The notes under the pieces: model-generated
Seen by the model: the letters and a program-made list of their open reading frames with translations, nothing else
The model's database searches: none
Told to the model about the DNA's origin: nothing
Assembly: GCA_002197995.1 (NCBI GenBank)
Contig: NGZR01000005.1
Location: 1,550,001-1,614,000 of the forward strand
DNA length: 64,000 nt
From: Gaeumannomyces sp. JS-464
Taxonomy: Eukaryota > Ascomycota > Sordariomycetes > Magnaporthales > Magnaporthaceae
Direction of reading: 5' to 3'
Shown: in pieces, positions 38,418 through 50,422 of the stretch
Layout of the letters: each line of letters starts with the position of its first letter
Position numbering within the stretch: position 1 is the first letter of the stretch
Program-made: the position numbers and the translations under genes

Positions 38418-39593
38418 TTAGAAGGCAAAGACCTGATCCTCCAGCTTGCTGACGGGCCGGGCCTTCTTGAATCCCAGGCTCTCCGTGGCCTTCTTCAGCC
38501 CTGATCATGGGAGGCGGGCCGCAGAGCAGGATCTTGACATCGTCGGCAGGCTTGGGGAGGTATTTCTGCACATTGACAGGTTCTGATTAGCAATCGCGTC
38601 CACTACGGTGTGAAACATGCGGCTAAAGGGGAGAATCTCGAGCTTACGGTGATCATGTCGGTCGTGACGTAGCCAACCTCGCCAGTCCAGCCCTCGGGGG
38701 CCTGTCGAGGGCGTAGTGGACCCTGAAGCCCTTGTCCTCGGCGGCGAGGGCGTCCAGGTCCTCCTTGAGCAGGATGTCCTGCTGGGTGACGTTGGCGAAG
38801 ATGAGGTCGACCTGCGTCTTGTCGCCCTGGGCGCGGCCACGCACGATGGCGCGGATGACCTGGAGCATGGGGGTGATGCCGGTGCCTCCGGCGATCATGC
38901 CGAAGTGGCGGACCATGTTGGGGGTAGACGAAGGCGCCCTTGGGCCCGCGGACGCGGATGGTCTGGCCGACGGCGAGGCTGGCCATGTGGCGGCTGATGT
39001 TGCCGGTAGGGTACGACTTGATCAGCAGGTCGAAGTAGCCGGGCTGCTCGTCGCCGCTGACTGGCGTGTAGGACCGCACAATCTCCTTGGAGCTGCCGTC
39101 GGGCTGGGCGATGGCCGCGCCGATGGAGATGTGCTGGCCGATGGGGAGGCCGAGGAGCGAGTTGGCGCGGGGGAGCTGGAAGCGGTAGCTGGACGAGAGT
39201 TTTACATGTTAGTCGCGCGTCGTCTTCTCACCAGCAAAGGGGATAGAGCGAGGGCAGCTTCGGGAGTGGCGGATGTGCTCTCTTACATGGCGACATTGTG
39301 CGAAATAACCGTCTTCTCCTTGAGCTCGAACTCCTGGAAGACCTCCGGGTTGAGCACCTTCTTGGGCTCTGTGGCGGGGTCTTGGTCAGCTCTGGTTTGC
39401 GCGCACGAAGCCCTGTACGCCAAGAGGAAGGCGACCTACGGAGCCTGTAGAACTTCCAAGACCCGAGCACGAGGGCAATGGCCACGCTGTAGAGCGCCCA
39501 ATCCCGCTTCATGATCATGGTGCCCACGACGAGGAGCCCCACGGGGATGTAGATCCCGTCAATGTACGTCCTAGACGTCAGCGGTTCCGACAT
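38418..39593 (-). CDS. CBR1: NADH-cytochrome b5 reductase 1
   Basis: FAD flavoprotein that passes electrons from NADH to cytochrome b5 for ER lipid desaturation and related reactions. Four exons (39593-39440, 39368-39297, 39188-38648, 38565-38418) have GT-AG borders. The N-terminus [20 protein letters not shown] is followed by a hydrophobic anchor (about residues 13-50). Next come the FAD-binding [10 protein letters not shown] motif, GNISRHMA (flavin phosphate loop), the NADH-binding GGTGITPM and CGPPPM. The end is [11 protein letters not shown], matching the family's conserved hydrophobic C-terminus. One-base indels in C/G runs at about 38920-38924 and 38696-38700, and another shift near 38503, break the frame. 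All catalytic motifs are present, so I regard the gene as functional and the sequence as imperfect. Confidence 0.9.
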
Positions 39594-40426
39594 TGTGTTT
39601 GTGCCCTTTTGTTGACGTCTGAGGTTGTTCTGTGCCGCGACACCCCGACACTTCTGGTCGGTGTCTCTCGATCGTCTTCGGGCGGATGCTTCGGATCGCC
39701 TTCGAAAGGCGATGTGGATTTTACGCAAAGCCAAATTTGGTTTCCCGCCAAAATTTGTTGCTGCCACGAGGCAGTTCAGGGGGCTCTGGGTGGATTCCTT
39801 CTACTCGGGGTGGGCTGATCGGAATGCCCCGGTTTTCGGAGAGCCAGGTGGCTGTCGCCGAACTCCCCACCTTGGATTTAAGCTCGAGTCTGGCCAACCT
39901 GGCTGGGCCTAGGCGATGAATGTGAGAGACAAGTTATTAATTGGAAAAGATAGTCTGGCTACAACACGTAGCTTGGAGTAAAGCGTCTGGCTTACTGTCT
40001 GCTTAATTGAATAGGTAGCCTCTGGTGCATCTACCTACCTACTCTAGGGGATCGTGGCGGTATTGATCAGACCAGGGGCAACCCCGCGTCATTGGACACG
40101 CCCTGGAACGGGCCGGGTGTTCTGTTCATCATTTCCAGCTACGTGGTAGGTGCACATGTGGCTGGCGGGCCGTTGGAAGCCGCCCACTCAAGTCCGACTG
40201 CCGGGACTCCATGCAACCAATTGAGGCTGTGACGGCTTTTGACCGCCCGTCACCTACCGGACTTGAATTACAAAAGCAATCTCAGCAAGCTGCCAGCCAA
40301 GAGAAAAGAAAAAGAAAAAAGAAAAAAGAAAAAAAAAAAAAAACCCCGAGACCTCCAGCCTTACCAGGAAACCTCTCGTCCAACTACGATTTGCTGTCTC
40401 TGCCCACAGTCTTGCAAGCCGCAAAG
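39594..40426. other. Intergenic region between CBR1 and DUF3605 gene
   Basis: Divergent promoter interval of about 830 bp. It contains a TACCTACCTACT motif at about 40032-40043 and an A-rich stretch at 40305-40342. No gene is visible. Confidence 0.5.
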
Positions 40427-41165
40427 ATGGGCGAGCGTGGCGAGGCGGCCGGCATCGAAGAAGCCCCCTTTCCCTGACCGAGATCGACAAATGGGTGCTG
40501 TCGCAGACAGATGAGGAGTTCAAGTACCATGATTGGGACGAGCTGAGAGAAATCATCGGTAAGTTTTGAATAGAGAAACAAGCACGGACTGGGGAGGTTT
40601 GTGATCTGCTATGCAACTGCCTCTCTCGTCCGCCTCACGTCTGACGTGGTCTCTAGACAACAACAAGCTCGAGGTGCTCAAGCGCAAGCCATCAGATCTG
40701 CGGAAATACATGAAATGGACGGCTGAAACCAAGGCCGAGTACGGCAGCATGACAAAACATCATGGTTCATCGATTGCCCCAAATTTGGGAGAGCCTCCGT
40801 TCCAGCCAGTGTCCCTGGTCCCTTTCCAGGACCCCTCAGACTACCGCGTCTTGATAAACGACTGGCCGTATGGCTCGCCGCTGGAATCACTCATATCGTC
40901 GTGTGGTCGCGCACCGTCAATCTCGACAGACCCGGAGACAGGAGACATGACGGCAGAGAGTAGGCGGACCGTGGCGGACTTCGTCAAGAGGTTCTTCGCG
41001 GACACGCTTGGCCCTGGAGGCGAGAGCCGCGTGATGTGGTTCAAGAACTGGGTTGCTCTGCAAAGCGTGCGCACGCTCGAGCACATTCATGTCATGGTCA
41101 AGGACATAGAGCCGACGGTGTTGGCCGAGTGGACCGAGGAGCTCGAGTGCCATCGAGAGAAGTGA
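40427..41165 (+). CDS. DUF3605 family protein (N-acetylglucosamine-induced-like)
   Basis: Two exons, 40427-40558 and 40657-41165, with a GTAAGT donor and CTCTAG acceptor. Conserved segments read in order: LTEIDKWVLSQTDEEFKYHD, WDELREII, NNKLEVLKRKPSDLRKYMKW, YRVLINDWPYG, THIVVWSRT, DPETGDMT and VMWFKNWVALQSVRTLEHIH. These fit the fungal DUF3605 family, some members of which are named N-acetylglucosamine-induced protein 1; the biochemical function is unknown. Three one-base shifts are present: a lost C in the C/T run near 40465-40473, and a compensating pair near 40873 and 40925. Between the last two, the correct frame gives GITHIVVWSRTVNLD. It is convergent with SND2, about 105 bp stop to stop. 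Confidence 0.8.
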
Positions 41166-41271
41166 TGAGTGGAAAGACTTGCTTGGCATTTGGGCCTGCT
41201 GGGAGCCGACAGGGAGGCAAACCGACGTGCAGAGCAAGAAGAGGAGGATCCAAAAGATAATAAAAGACTTC

Positions 41272-41757
41272 TCATGCCGCGCGCCTCTGCTTCCGGTTCC
41301 CGGCAGGCTGCTGCTGTGCGCCCGCAGCGCCCAAACCCTGCATTGCTGCCATGTTCCGTGCAGCCCCAAACAAGCTGAAGCCTTTATAGGCACCAAAGGC
41401 AGGAATGATCAGCCAGAGAATAAAGAGGCTGTTTCCAAAGAGCGCCACCAGGACGAGCGTGGCCCAGGTGACCCAGACGACATCGAACATGTACTCGGTG
41501 AGTCCGGGAGAGGCGAGGTCCTCGCCAGCAGACTTGAGGGCACCGGATGCCTCAAATTTGGGCCGTCCAGCTCTCTCCAGGGTGAGCTGACATAGAAAGC
41601 TGGGAATGGAGACGAGGGCGTATGCCAGTAGCGACCGCGACCTGAAGAGGAAGTGGAGGGCGAGGAAGAGGCCGTTGACAACGGCGGAGCCGATGTGTAG
41701 GTTGTTGAGCGCAGCCACGTTGGACCGAGCCCGATCTTTCTTTGCTTTTTGTGCCAT
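41272..41757 (-). CDS. SND2: SND2/TMEM208-like ER membrane protein (DUF788)
   Basis: Component of the SRP-independent (SND) route for inserting membrane proteins into the ER. Intact single-exon frame of 161 residues starting MAQKAKKDRARSNVAALNNL. The hydrophobic helices run at about 24-50 (LHIGSAVVNGLFLALHFLF onward) and 90-125 (FDVVWVTWATLVLVALFGNS onward), followed by GAYKGFSLFGAARNM and a basic Gln/Arg tail ending NRKQRRAA. Length and architecture match fungal Snd2. I chose ATG 41757 because MAQKAKK is the family start; the frame is open further upstream. No frameshift. Confidence 0.9.
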   Translation of the reverse strand: MAQKAKKDRARSNVAALNNLHIGSAVVNGLFLALHFLFRSRSLLAYALVSIPSFLCQLTLERAGRPKFEASGALKSAGEDLASPGLTEYMFDVVWVTWATLVLVALFGNSLFILWLIIPAFGAYKGFSLFGAARNMAAMQGLGAAGAQQQPAGNRKQRRAA

Positions 41758-42802
41758 ATTGTGGCAGGTTTGATTGTTGTCGTGATAGTGGTGGTGGTTG
41801 TGGTGCACGTTGATGCTGGGTTGGTGGACGAGAATCGTAACAGTGCACGTGGCTTGGCTGGGAATAGACACGCGCCTTCATAAAGAAAACGTCAGAGTGC
41901 ATCCCGCAGCGGCAGGTGGAGTCTGAAAGCGGTGAGTCCAACAGGTGGCAATTCAATTGAGTGGCTTCCGCGAGTCACTCCCTGTTGCTCTGGCAGGACC
42001 CAGCCACGGCGTCTCGCCCGCATGCAGCCAATCAGGACAGGGGTAGGCTGGCGAACAACAACATCGCGAGGACTGAGCGCCAGGCAGGAAGGCGTGCATA
42101 GGCGAACAAAAATAATTGCACTTTTTTGTTCTCCAACCCCTTCCCCAGGCATCCAACGGCAGCATTGGGGGCTGGCTGATCTTTTCATTCCTGCTCAGTT
42201 CTCGGCCGCACGGAACCGACGATGGAATGCCCTTCGGGAGCGACACAATAGCCTCCTTGTGCTTTGCTTTGCTGCGTGCTCGGTTGCATTTTGCTTGAGC
42301 TCTTCGCTGTGCGTGGCGCGTGTGTGACCGACGCCCTCACCATCACCCCACGCTTCGCAACCTCATCCCCGGTCTCTGGGCCCGGCCTTCTCGACCCTCG
42401 CTCTCCCTCTTGCACACATCTCATATGTGCTGTTCTTGTTCTAGCCTTTTAATTACTTAATGATCTATCCGCCGCCCTGCCGGATACCCCAACTGCCGTC
42501 GCGCACGCGCATCGATCCATCAGCTGCTTGCTCACCCGCCACCGACGCGCGCTTGCACAGACGAGAACACACCGGCTGCCCTATCCCGGCCCACGAGCGA
42601 GCTCCCTGCAGCGGGAAGCCTTAGTTGACGATTCGTCTGGCCACGACTGCCCCTGACATCTCTGACGCGCCACCGTCGGCCCCAGCCCAGCGAGGCGTGC
42701 CGGTGATCGAGACGAGGCGACTGCTCTGTCGGGGCGCCTCCAATCTCGGCCCCATGGCTCGGCGCTCTAGGTAGCGATCTCAACTATCCGTCTCCAGCGC
42801 AA
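41758..42802. other. Divergent promoter region of SND2 and CDC27
   Basis: About 1 kb between two divergent starts, with short pyrimidine-rich stretches. No coding sequence or recognisable element. Confidence 0.5.
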
Positions 42803-45446
42803 ATGTCACGGCCATTTCCGTACTCGACAGCCCCGGCCCCCGCCGGCGGTGCCCACGTCGCAGGCCTGCTGAGACAAGCGGTCCACTACCACCTTGACAA
42901 CCTCTCCCACGACAACGCCCTATTCTTTGCCGAGCGACTAGCCGCCCAAGATCCAAAGTCATCCGAATCGACCTTCCTGCTGGCTCTGTGCCACTTTCAC
43001 GCAGGAGATTTTCTGTCGGCGTACAGCACAAGCAAAGACGACGCAAAAAACGACCGGGTCTCGGGGGCTTCATCTTGGCCGCATCTTCATATTTGCTCAG
43101 TCCTGTCTGGCTTTGGAAAGGTTTCGCGATGGGGCAATCGCGCTGGAGAGATCCAGGCCGCTGTGGCCCCAGAAGTCGCATCTAGGGCGGCACTCGGCCG
43201 CCAACCGCAGCATGACCCCGGACGCCGCCACCCTCAACTGCTTGCTCGGCAAGCTCTACCGTGGCATGGACGATAAGAGGCGCTCTGTATCGTCTTTTGA
43301 AGAGGCTCTGAAAGCGAATCCCTTCATGTGGGATGCATTTACCTCGCTCTGCGATATGGGCGTCAATATCAAAGTCCCAAACATTTTCAAAGTTAATGAC
43401 GCTCTTGTTCGCTGTCTGGAACCGGACTCTGGAGCACTAGAGACTAAGGACGTCCCACAAGCCAACCCGTTAGAACCGCTCCCACGAAAGTCGGCGATGC
43501 GGTCTGTCCACAACGAAGCCACGGACCCTTTCGATCAGCCTCGTTCTACGACCTTCCAGGACAAGGCCGTGTTTGGAAGCTTGGGTGAGGGTGAGACAGC
43601 AGAAAATGACTTTTTTGCCAAGATTGCTGCCGCCCGCTCGAGGATGGCCGCCACCGCCGCACCAAGCCCAGCCCCTGAAGGCATGGAGACACCGCCTGCC
43701 CCAGCTTCCGCAGTGGACGCGAGTGTCTTTCGGACTGGCCAACACCCAGAAGCGCCACACGCCCCCGTGAGAAGATCTAGGACGACACATGTGGTTGAAC
43801 CGCCATCAGCAGAAGCGCCGCCGAAAATCAGCTACCGCGGTGCGACAAGACGAAGGGAGCGTGTCTTGGACCCGAATGTGGAAGGGCAACCAGCGTCTGA
43901 ACAAGGCTCATCGCTTCTCCGATCAGCGACGACTGCAGTCTCAGGGGCTGATCGAAAGCGGACGATCTCGGGGCATCCGGTCCAGCAACGGCAGGGCGTT
44001 TCTGAAGAGCCGGGTGCCCCGCAGAGGAGAAGCGCGAGGCTGAACATGTTCAAACCTGGGACGACGGCCAAGCCGGCCACCGGCGCTGCTGCGATCGGCG
44101 TTGCTCCCACGCGGGAAGTAAAGAAGGCCAGACCACCCATCTCCAGGATCATGCGGCCCGGGTCCAGCGGGTCTAGCGTGGGAAGGGTGGTGAGTGGTAA
44201 CAGGAAGCCAGTCGAGGAGAACAGCATGGACGTCGACCACGTCGAGCCCCCCAAGGTGAGGGAGGTCATGCAGCCGCCTCCCCCGCCACCAAGGACTGTG
44301 GAGGTGGACACTGTCAACACGGCTCGTACAGAGGAGGCCCTGAGGATTCTGCTGGAGCTTCTCAGGCGGCTCGGGTCAGGCTATCTAGCGCTGTCGCAAT
44401 ACCAATGTAGCGAAGCGGTCCAGAGCCTCAGCTCTGTGTCGCGCGCACATGCAGACACGCCATGGGTGCTGGCCCAGCTCGGTCGGGCCCATTACGAGCA
44501 GGCGAAGTACGCTGAGGCCGAGGTGTGCTTTAGGCGACTGCGGGTTCTTGCACCTCATCGGATGGAGGACATGGAAGTCTACTCGACGGTTCTTTGGCAT
44601 CTCAAAAAGGAGACCGAGTCGTCTTTCCTAGCACATGAGCTGGTCGACGCAGCCTGGCACTCACCGCACGCCTGGTGCGCTCTTGGGAACGCGTGGTCGC
44701 TGGCGTCGGACCGGGAGCAGGCGCTTCGGTGTTTCAAGCGGGCCACACAGCTCGATCCCAAATTCGCGTACGCCTATACGCTCCAAGGTCACGAGCACTT
44801 CCTCAACGAGGAGTACGACAAGGCCTTGACATCGTACCGGCACGCGATTGCTGCAGACCGGCGGCACTACAACGCCTACTACGGAATTGGGCGTGTTTAC
44901 GAGAAGCTCGGAAACTACGACAAGGCGTACACTCACTTCCACGCAGCCTCGGTCATACACCCGACCAACGCGGTCCTAATCTGCTGTATCGGACAGGCGC
45001 TTGAGAAGCAGAAGCAAGTGGTACAGGCGTTGCAATTCTTCACCAAAGCCACAGAGCTGGCACCCCAGGCCGCGCAGACGAGGTTCATGAAAGCGCGCGC
45101 CCTGCTGGCTATTGGCCAGCTGAGTGAAGCGCAGAAGGAGCTGATGATCCTGAAGGATCTCGCCCCAGACGAGGCACGGTGCACTTCCTTCTGGGCAAGC
45201 TATACAAGACCTTGAACGACAAGAACACGGCCGTGCATCATTTTACGATTGCCTTGAGTTTGGACCCGAAGGTATGGAGCGGAGATTACCCCAGCACTAT
45301 CTGAGACCGAATCCCCGGCGTCTCTAGATATCCTACGGACACACTTTGCTGACCTGTTGACCGGAAAATAGGCAAGTCAATTAATCAAGAAGGCTATTGA
45401 AAGCCTTGAAGACGAAGACGGATTCGATGAATCGATGATGCCATGA
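42803..45446 (+). CDS. CDC27: Anaphase-promoting complex subunit 3 (TPR protein)
   Basis: CDC27/APC3 (BimA) is a TPR scaffold of the APC/C ubiquitin ligase that helps recruit activators and substrates. The N-terminus has LLRQAVHYHLDNLSHDNALF and LGRIFIFAQSCLALERF. Then comes LLGKLYRGMDDKRRSVSSFE followed by EALKANPFMWDAFTSLCDMG, a CDC27 hallmark. A long disordered Pro/Ser linker spans about residues 200-500. The C-terminal TPR array includes YSTVLWHLKKE, HSPHAWCALGNAWSLASDRE, YAYTLQGHEHFLNEEYDKAL and YNAYYGIGRVYEKLGNYDKA. The last intron (45272-45371) has donor GTATGG and acceptor AAATAG; the final exon ends LEDEDGFDESMMP. There are two frameshifts, one at or near the A6 run 43045-43050 and one near 45180 where a G appears lost before VHFLLGKLYKTL. 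Identification is firm; the printed frame is not continuous. Confidence 0.93.
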
Positions 45447-46997
45447 GTTATACCTTTTTTCTTTTCTTTTACGGGCGGCCACCCCTGGGACTCGGACGGC
45501 CATGTCCGAGTCACACGCCCACACCACGACCAGACCACACACAGCGGGAAGATGACCTCCAATGGATATCTCTATTTGGGTCGGCTTGAACATTGCATCT
45601 GATAAAGCGTCGGGCCCCGGTTGCTGCCTATTTTTTTTTTTTTTTTTTGGTTCCTGGATTCAACAGAAGGCAGCCACTCACCTCCGTGCACCCCTGTTTT
45701 TTTGGGCTTCTTGCGGGGCGTTTTGGTTCGGCTGGACAGCCTCGCAGTCACAGGGTGGGTTCATGGGGAAAGTGGGTGGATGAATTGATTGTATTTTGCT
45801 TAAAAGCCAACGTCCCTGGGTACGCAGCATGGCAACGGCGTTCTGGAAACCATCACCTTAGCGAAGTTTTTGGCTGTTCTCTGCTTCTCATCGGGAACAG
45901 AATGAAAAGGCCGGGAAGGCGGCGAGGAGTCACGGCCTGGTTGGGTTGTTATTTTGCGTTGGGGTCACTTTTCTCTCTCGGGGCCGGGCAGGCCAAGGGG
46001 TATATGGGTACCTGAGCATTCAGTCACAGCATCCCCGTCTGTACGATAACAAGAAGCCAACACGCCGGGCATTGACACCCAGCCATTACCGCATTCCTAT
46101 GATTCCGTCTCTTACCTGCCGTTGTCCGTCCCTCGTCTCCTAAACAAAGGGGCGCGTTCGTTGCTCTAATTGCTCTAATAGCCTCGAGACCGTCCAAAAC
46201 CTAAAAACCAAAGGTGTTGTTGCAGATAGACCGAAGACGATTGATGAAGAGATGAGACCAGAAACAGATGGAATATTCCAGGAGCGTGGATGGTGGACTG
46301 TGAAAGTGGATGGATGGTTCGATAGCGCGTTGATGGGACGGAGCTTGATGCTTAGAGAGCAATGCACGTCGACTCGAGCAAGCACAGAGCCTCGAACTGC
46401 AACGTAAGGCAACAGACGTCCATGGACAGAACGAACTCGGCTCTAAATCTTCGGTGTCAATACGTGAGCCAACAGGAACAGGCTGCAGTCAACCCAACCT
46501 GTTTGAACAGGGGAACCGCTCGCGTTTCCCCTACGCTCGTGACCGCGCCCGACGCGTCTTTCCAGGGGAGAGGGATGGTGATCAAATCAAATGGCGGGGC
46601 CGCGGCGACAACCCGTCAGGCATTGTGCACGGGCCACCAACCCAGTTCATGGATTGGCGGGCTAAAATCAGCACCTGCACTGCCTGCGGGGCCACGGCAC
46701 GAATCAGAAAATGCGCCGCCAGCGCAACAAGCAATCCGAAACTAACGCGCTCGCCCGCATTTTCGAACAAGGGAGCAAGGCACCCGCCCGCATCTGCGCG
46801 CTCCAAAATTTGGCAGGGAAGAAACCAAATGCAACCGACACGCTTTTTTTTTTTCCTCGCCTGGCCTTTTTTGATTTTCCAGACACCGCAACAATGCGCC
46901 CCTGCGCAAAAATCTCCAATTCCCAAAACTGACTAGCGCGTTTCCATCACTCGCCCATCACCCCCGGCGCGTGCACCGCCAAATCAGCCCGCAGCCA
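45447..46997. other. Intergenic region upstream of histone H4
   Basis: About 1.5 kb with a poly-T run near 45630-45648, an AT-rich segment at about 46825-46880 and no supportable gene. No H3 gene is paired with this H4. Confidence 0.5.
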
Positions 46998-47004
46998 TAT
47001 AAAA
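46998..47004 (+). promoter_or_regulatory. TATA box of histone H4
   Basis: A TATAAAA sequence lies about 195 bp upstream of the H4 ATG, immediately before an A/C-rich leader. Position and sequence fit a strong core promoter of a cell-cycle-regulated histone gene. The transcription start is not mapped. Confidence 0.6.
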
Positions 47005-47064
47005 TCTCCCAACCCACCTTTACCAGTCCCCTCAACCTTTTCCACTCCCGACTCTCTTGCATAC

Positions 47065-47132
47065 TGCATCAACAAACAACAAACAAACAAGCCTGCATCA
47101 ACAAACCACAAACAAACAAGCCTGCATCAACA
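47065..47132 (+). repeat. 29-bp tandem repeat in the H4 5' leader
   Basis: Two full 29-bp copies (47065-47093 and 47094-47122) and the first ten bases of a third. Each unit begins TGCATCAACAAAC and ends CAAACAAGCC; the copies differ at one base. It lies between the TATA box and the ATG, so it should be part of the untranslated leader. Confidence 0.85.
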
Positions 47133-47196
47133 GCATCGTCCCAGCGACGACAATTCCATCAACTTAATCAACTAAAACCTATTCCGATCTATCAAG

Positions 47197-47777
<581 letters not shown>

Positions 47778-48340
47778 ACAAGTCAACCGAAACGGACATA
47801 TCTTTTTCGGGGTGATGGTGGTGGTGTGGTTGTCTCTTTACCATGTCTTTTTGTTGGAGAGGGCGAAGTGTCTAAGTCGACCCGCCTGTCTTGCAGTCGC
47901 GACGTTATTCTGGGAATCTTGGGGAAATGGTCACTGGCGTTCGGCGAGTACATAGCACGGCACCAGGGAGTCTGGGATTCATGACTCTCTTCATTAAACA
48001 AACAACTTCATGATCAAATATCTACGTCTCGACTTGCCTGAATACACTCGCATCTCTTGGTGTCCACATCTTACCTAGTTGCTCGTGCGTATCTCTGCTC
48101 AGTGGCAGTTGGTCCTATTACTCTACACTCGGTACCTGTTCAACGGGGTATATAAGATCACATGTTTCGTTCCATCATGCCCTGCCGCTCTGATCAGCGT
48201 TCCTGATCATGCTTCGTTTCCTCCTCGTCTGGCCTGTCGGTCTGCGGCCAAACTCCTCTCGCGCTTCCCTACGCACATTCATCTCCTCAACGACGTTCCC
48301 AAGCCTAGGGGTTTTCCCCGCAGTATGTCGTCGGGAACCA
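47778..48340. other. Convergent intergenic region, H4 and TRAPPC2
   Basis: About 560 bp holding the 3' flanks of H4 and TRAPPC2. Nothing else is recognisable. Confidence 0.5.
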
Positions 48341-49000
48341 TCACAGATACTTTCTTGCCGGCTGCGGCCACCCTCGAGCGGAAGACGGGGCTCTTGATCT
48401 CCATGTTGACCTTGTAGAAGGGGCTCATGATGGCCTTGACCCAGCTCTCGTAGACCTCCATGAAGAAGTTGCGGATGGCCTCCTCGGTCGCGGGGCCGGT
48501 CGGGTTCGTGGCGATCGAGTTGGCCGACATGCGCCCCGCCGTCAGCGACTGCTGCGCGGGCTGGTGCAGCAGCAGGAACTTTGCGTTGGAGCCCGTCACG
48601 AAGCACGAGACGTAGCTGTTGAAGAACTTGTCGATGCACTTTAGGTACCTGTGTTGGAAGGGGGGGAAAGGGCTGGTGGTCAGCTGACAACGGCTGAACC
48701 CTTGCGTATCAAGTTCACCACGCCGAGGGTGGTGTGCCTCAGTCACCTCCGGCTGGGCGCGCCCTAAGGCTGGGGAGAATCCCGGTACTCCCAAAAAAGG
48801 AAAAGAAAAGCTCACATCTGACCCGTGTTCCACTGTGCCTCCTCGGCAATGTCCAGGCTGCCGTGCAGGATGAACTGGTTCATGTGGCGGCTGCCCTCGG
48901 CGAAGCGGGCGACGCCGTCGTTGCCCTGCTTTGAGGTGCCGAACTCATACTCGAAGAGGGGGTTGTCCTGCGTCCCGATTATGGCGAAATAGTACGACAT
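48341..49000 (-). CDS. TRS20: TRAPP complex subunit 2 (sedlin/Trs20)
   Basis: Longin-fold subunit of the TRAPP tethering complexes in ER-Golgi traffic. Exon 1 is 49000-48816 and begins MSYYFAIIGTQDNPLFEYEF, the family signature. Intron 48815-48649 is GT-AG. Exon 2 from 48648 reads YLKCIDKFFNSYVSCFVTGS, later KFLLLHQPAQQS and FFMEVYESWVKAIMSPFYKV. The exon sum is one base too long. An extra A in AAGAAAG at about 48350 converts the conserved ending GKKYL-stop (stop at 48341) into a 20-residue readthrough that stops at 48279. I give the family-consistent end. Confidence 0.92.
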
Positions 49001-49369
49001 GGTACATGCACTGAATGGAGCGCCGATGCGCCTGTTCGGTCGGTGAGTGGCCGGCCTGGTGGGTCGTCGTCTTCAGCCGTCTCCCACTCGCATAGATCGA
49101 TGTCGCTTGCAGGTGTCTCTGATGGAGGACCGCCGAGTCAGGTGCCCGCATGCAATGCGCACGAACCAATCACCACCGGCCGTGGCGCAAAGGCAGGAAA
49201 AAGTGGCCTTCACGGCAGGCGATGTTTGGGGGCCCACCTACGCCCGGACCCAACGGCAGTAACATCGTGGGATAGCCTGAGCTCGAAATTTACATGAATT
49301 GAATGCAGCTGTCCCTCATGCCATTGGTGGTCGACACACATCTGGACAGCCTACCTCCAGACTTCCACA
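49001..49369. other. Divergent promoter, TRAPPC2 and mL60
   Basis: 369 bp between two divergent ATGs; it must hold both promoters. No specific motif recognised. Confidence 0.5.
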
Positions 49370-49937
49370 ATGTTCGGTCCCTTTAGGATAACAAATCCTT
49401 TAAATGGCGGTCTTCTCTGGTAGGCATCGCTCTCGCTCAAAGATCTAAGCGCATCCACCTGTAGAGCTTTCTGCCTCCACGCGAGATCCCATCCCCCAAA
49501 CCCAAGCAAGAAAACAGCTACTATGTCGGCGGTTCCTAACCAATTCTACCCGTCGACCGAACTGCAGGAAGATCCCCTGGCGGCTCTCGCGCTTCCAGAA
49601 GCTCCGCCACCGCAGGCGACTACGAGCGGTCGACAGTGTCGTCGACACCATCAGCCAGGCACTGAGCAAGCAGGGGGAGGCGCTCAAGGCGCTCGAGAGG
49701 TGGAAGGCCGAGATGCCCAGGGAGGAGGAGATGCTGCCCAAGGACAAGTACACCATCTTCGACCGCAAGGAGAAGAAGTACCGCAAGGGAATACACAGTA
49801 CGCTGTTGCCAAATATGCACCACAAGCCATCACTCTCCTTTGCCTGCGGCGTGGGCTAATGCGGTCTCGAAACCTCACGTTTAGAGCTCCCCAAGTGGAC
49901 CAGAGTGTCCCAGAGGGTCAACCCACCAGGATTCTAG
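49370..49937 (+). CDS. MRPL31: Mitochondrial large-subunit ribosomal protein mL60
   Basis: Fungal mitoribosomal protein of 110 residues. Exons 49370-49419, 49568-49797 and 49885-49937 join perfectly (333 nt). The protein begins MFGPFRITNPLNGGLLW, continues KIPWRLSRFQKLRHRRRLRA and VDSVVDTISQALSKQGEALK, then MLPKDKYTIFDRKEKKYRKG, and ends PKWTRVSQRVNPPGF. This is the mL60/Mrpl31 pattern, including the conserved arginine-rich stretch and C-terminal VNPPGF. A Trp codon and a Lys codon are split by the two introns. No frameshift. Confidence 0.93.
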
Positions 49938-50422
49938 CCTTGTCTTTCAGACGCGACGGGCTCGATTACTATCGAGCCCGCCTCGCGTCGGATATGCGCT
50001 TTCGCCGCCCCTGACGCCGATGATTGGCTAGGCAGTCATACTTCGGGTGCTGAGACATTTCACCCAAGGCGGTGGTTATAGCTCAGTCCTTTCGGAGTAC
50101 CCCCGACCGGAGGCGGGGGAAACTGCCCGATGAGAAAGGTGACAGCTTGGAATTATCTCTCCTATATCCCCAGCAACTACGTAGTTGATGGACAGTCAGG
50201 TCAGTGAGGGAGGGCTTCTGAGTTGGACTACCCCCTTGCTGGTGTGCGCGGCTCCTCACAGTAGCTCCGACTGTTGTCTACCTATGCAACATAAAAGGAA
50301 TAATGAAAGGAACCCGTGATGAAATCATATCCTCTGGTATCATCTGTCTTGAAAGATCCACGTTCACGGCCTCCAGACTCTTGCTGCTAGCAAGCAGAGT
50401 TCTACCCAGGCGAAAGTAGTCA
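49938..50422. other. Convergent intergenic region, mL60 and CBP20
   Basis: 485 bp with no gene. GGTTATAGCTCAG near 50073 resembles a tRNA A-box fragment, but no cloverleaf follows. Confidence 0.5.
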
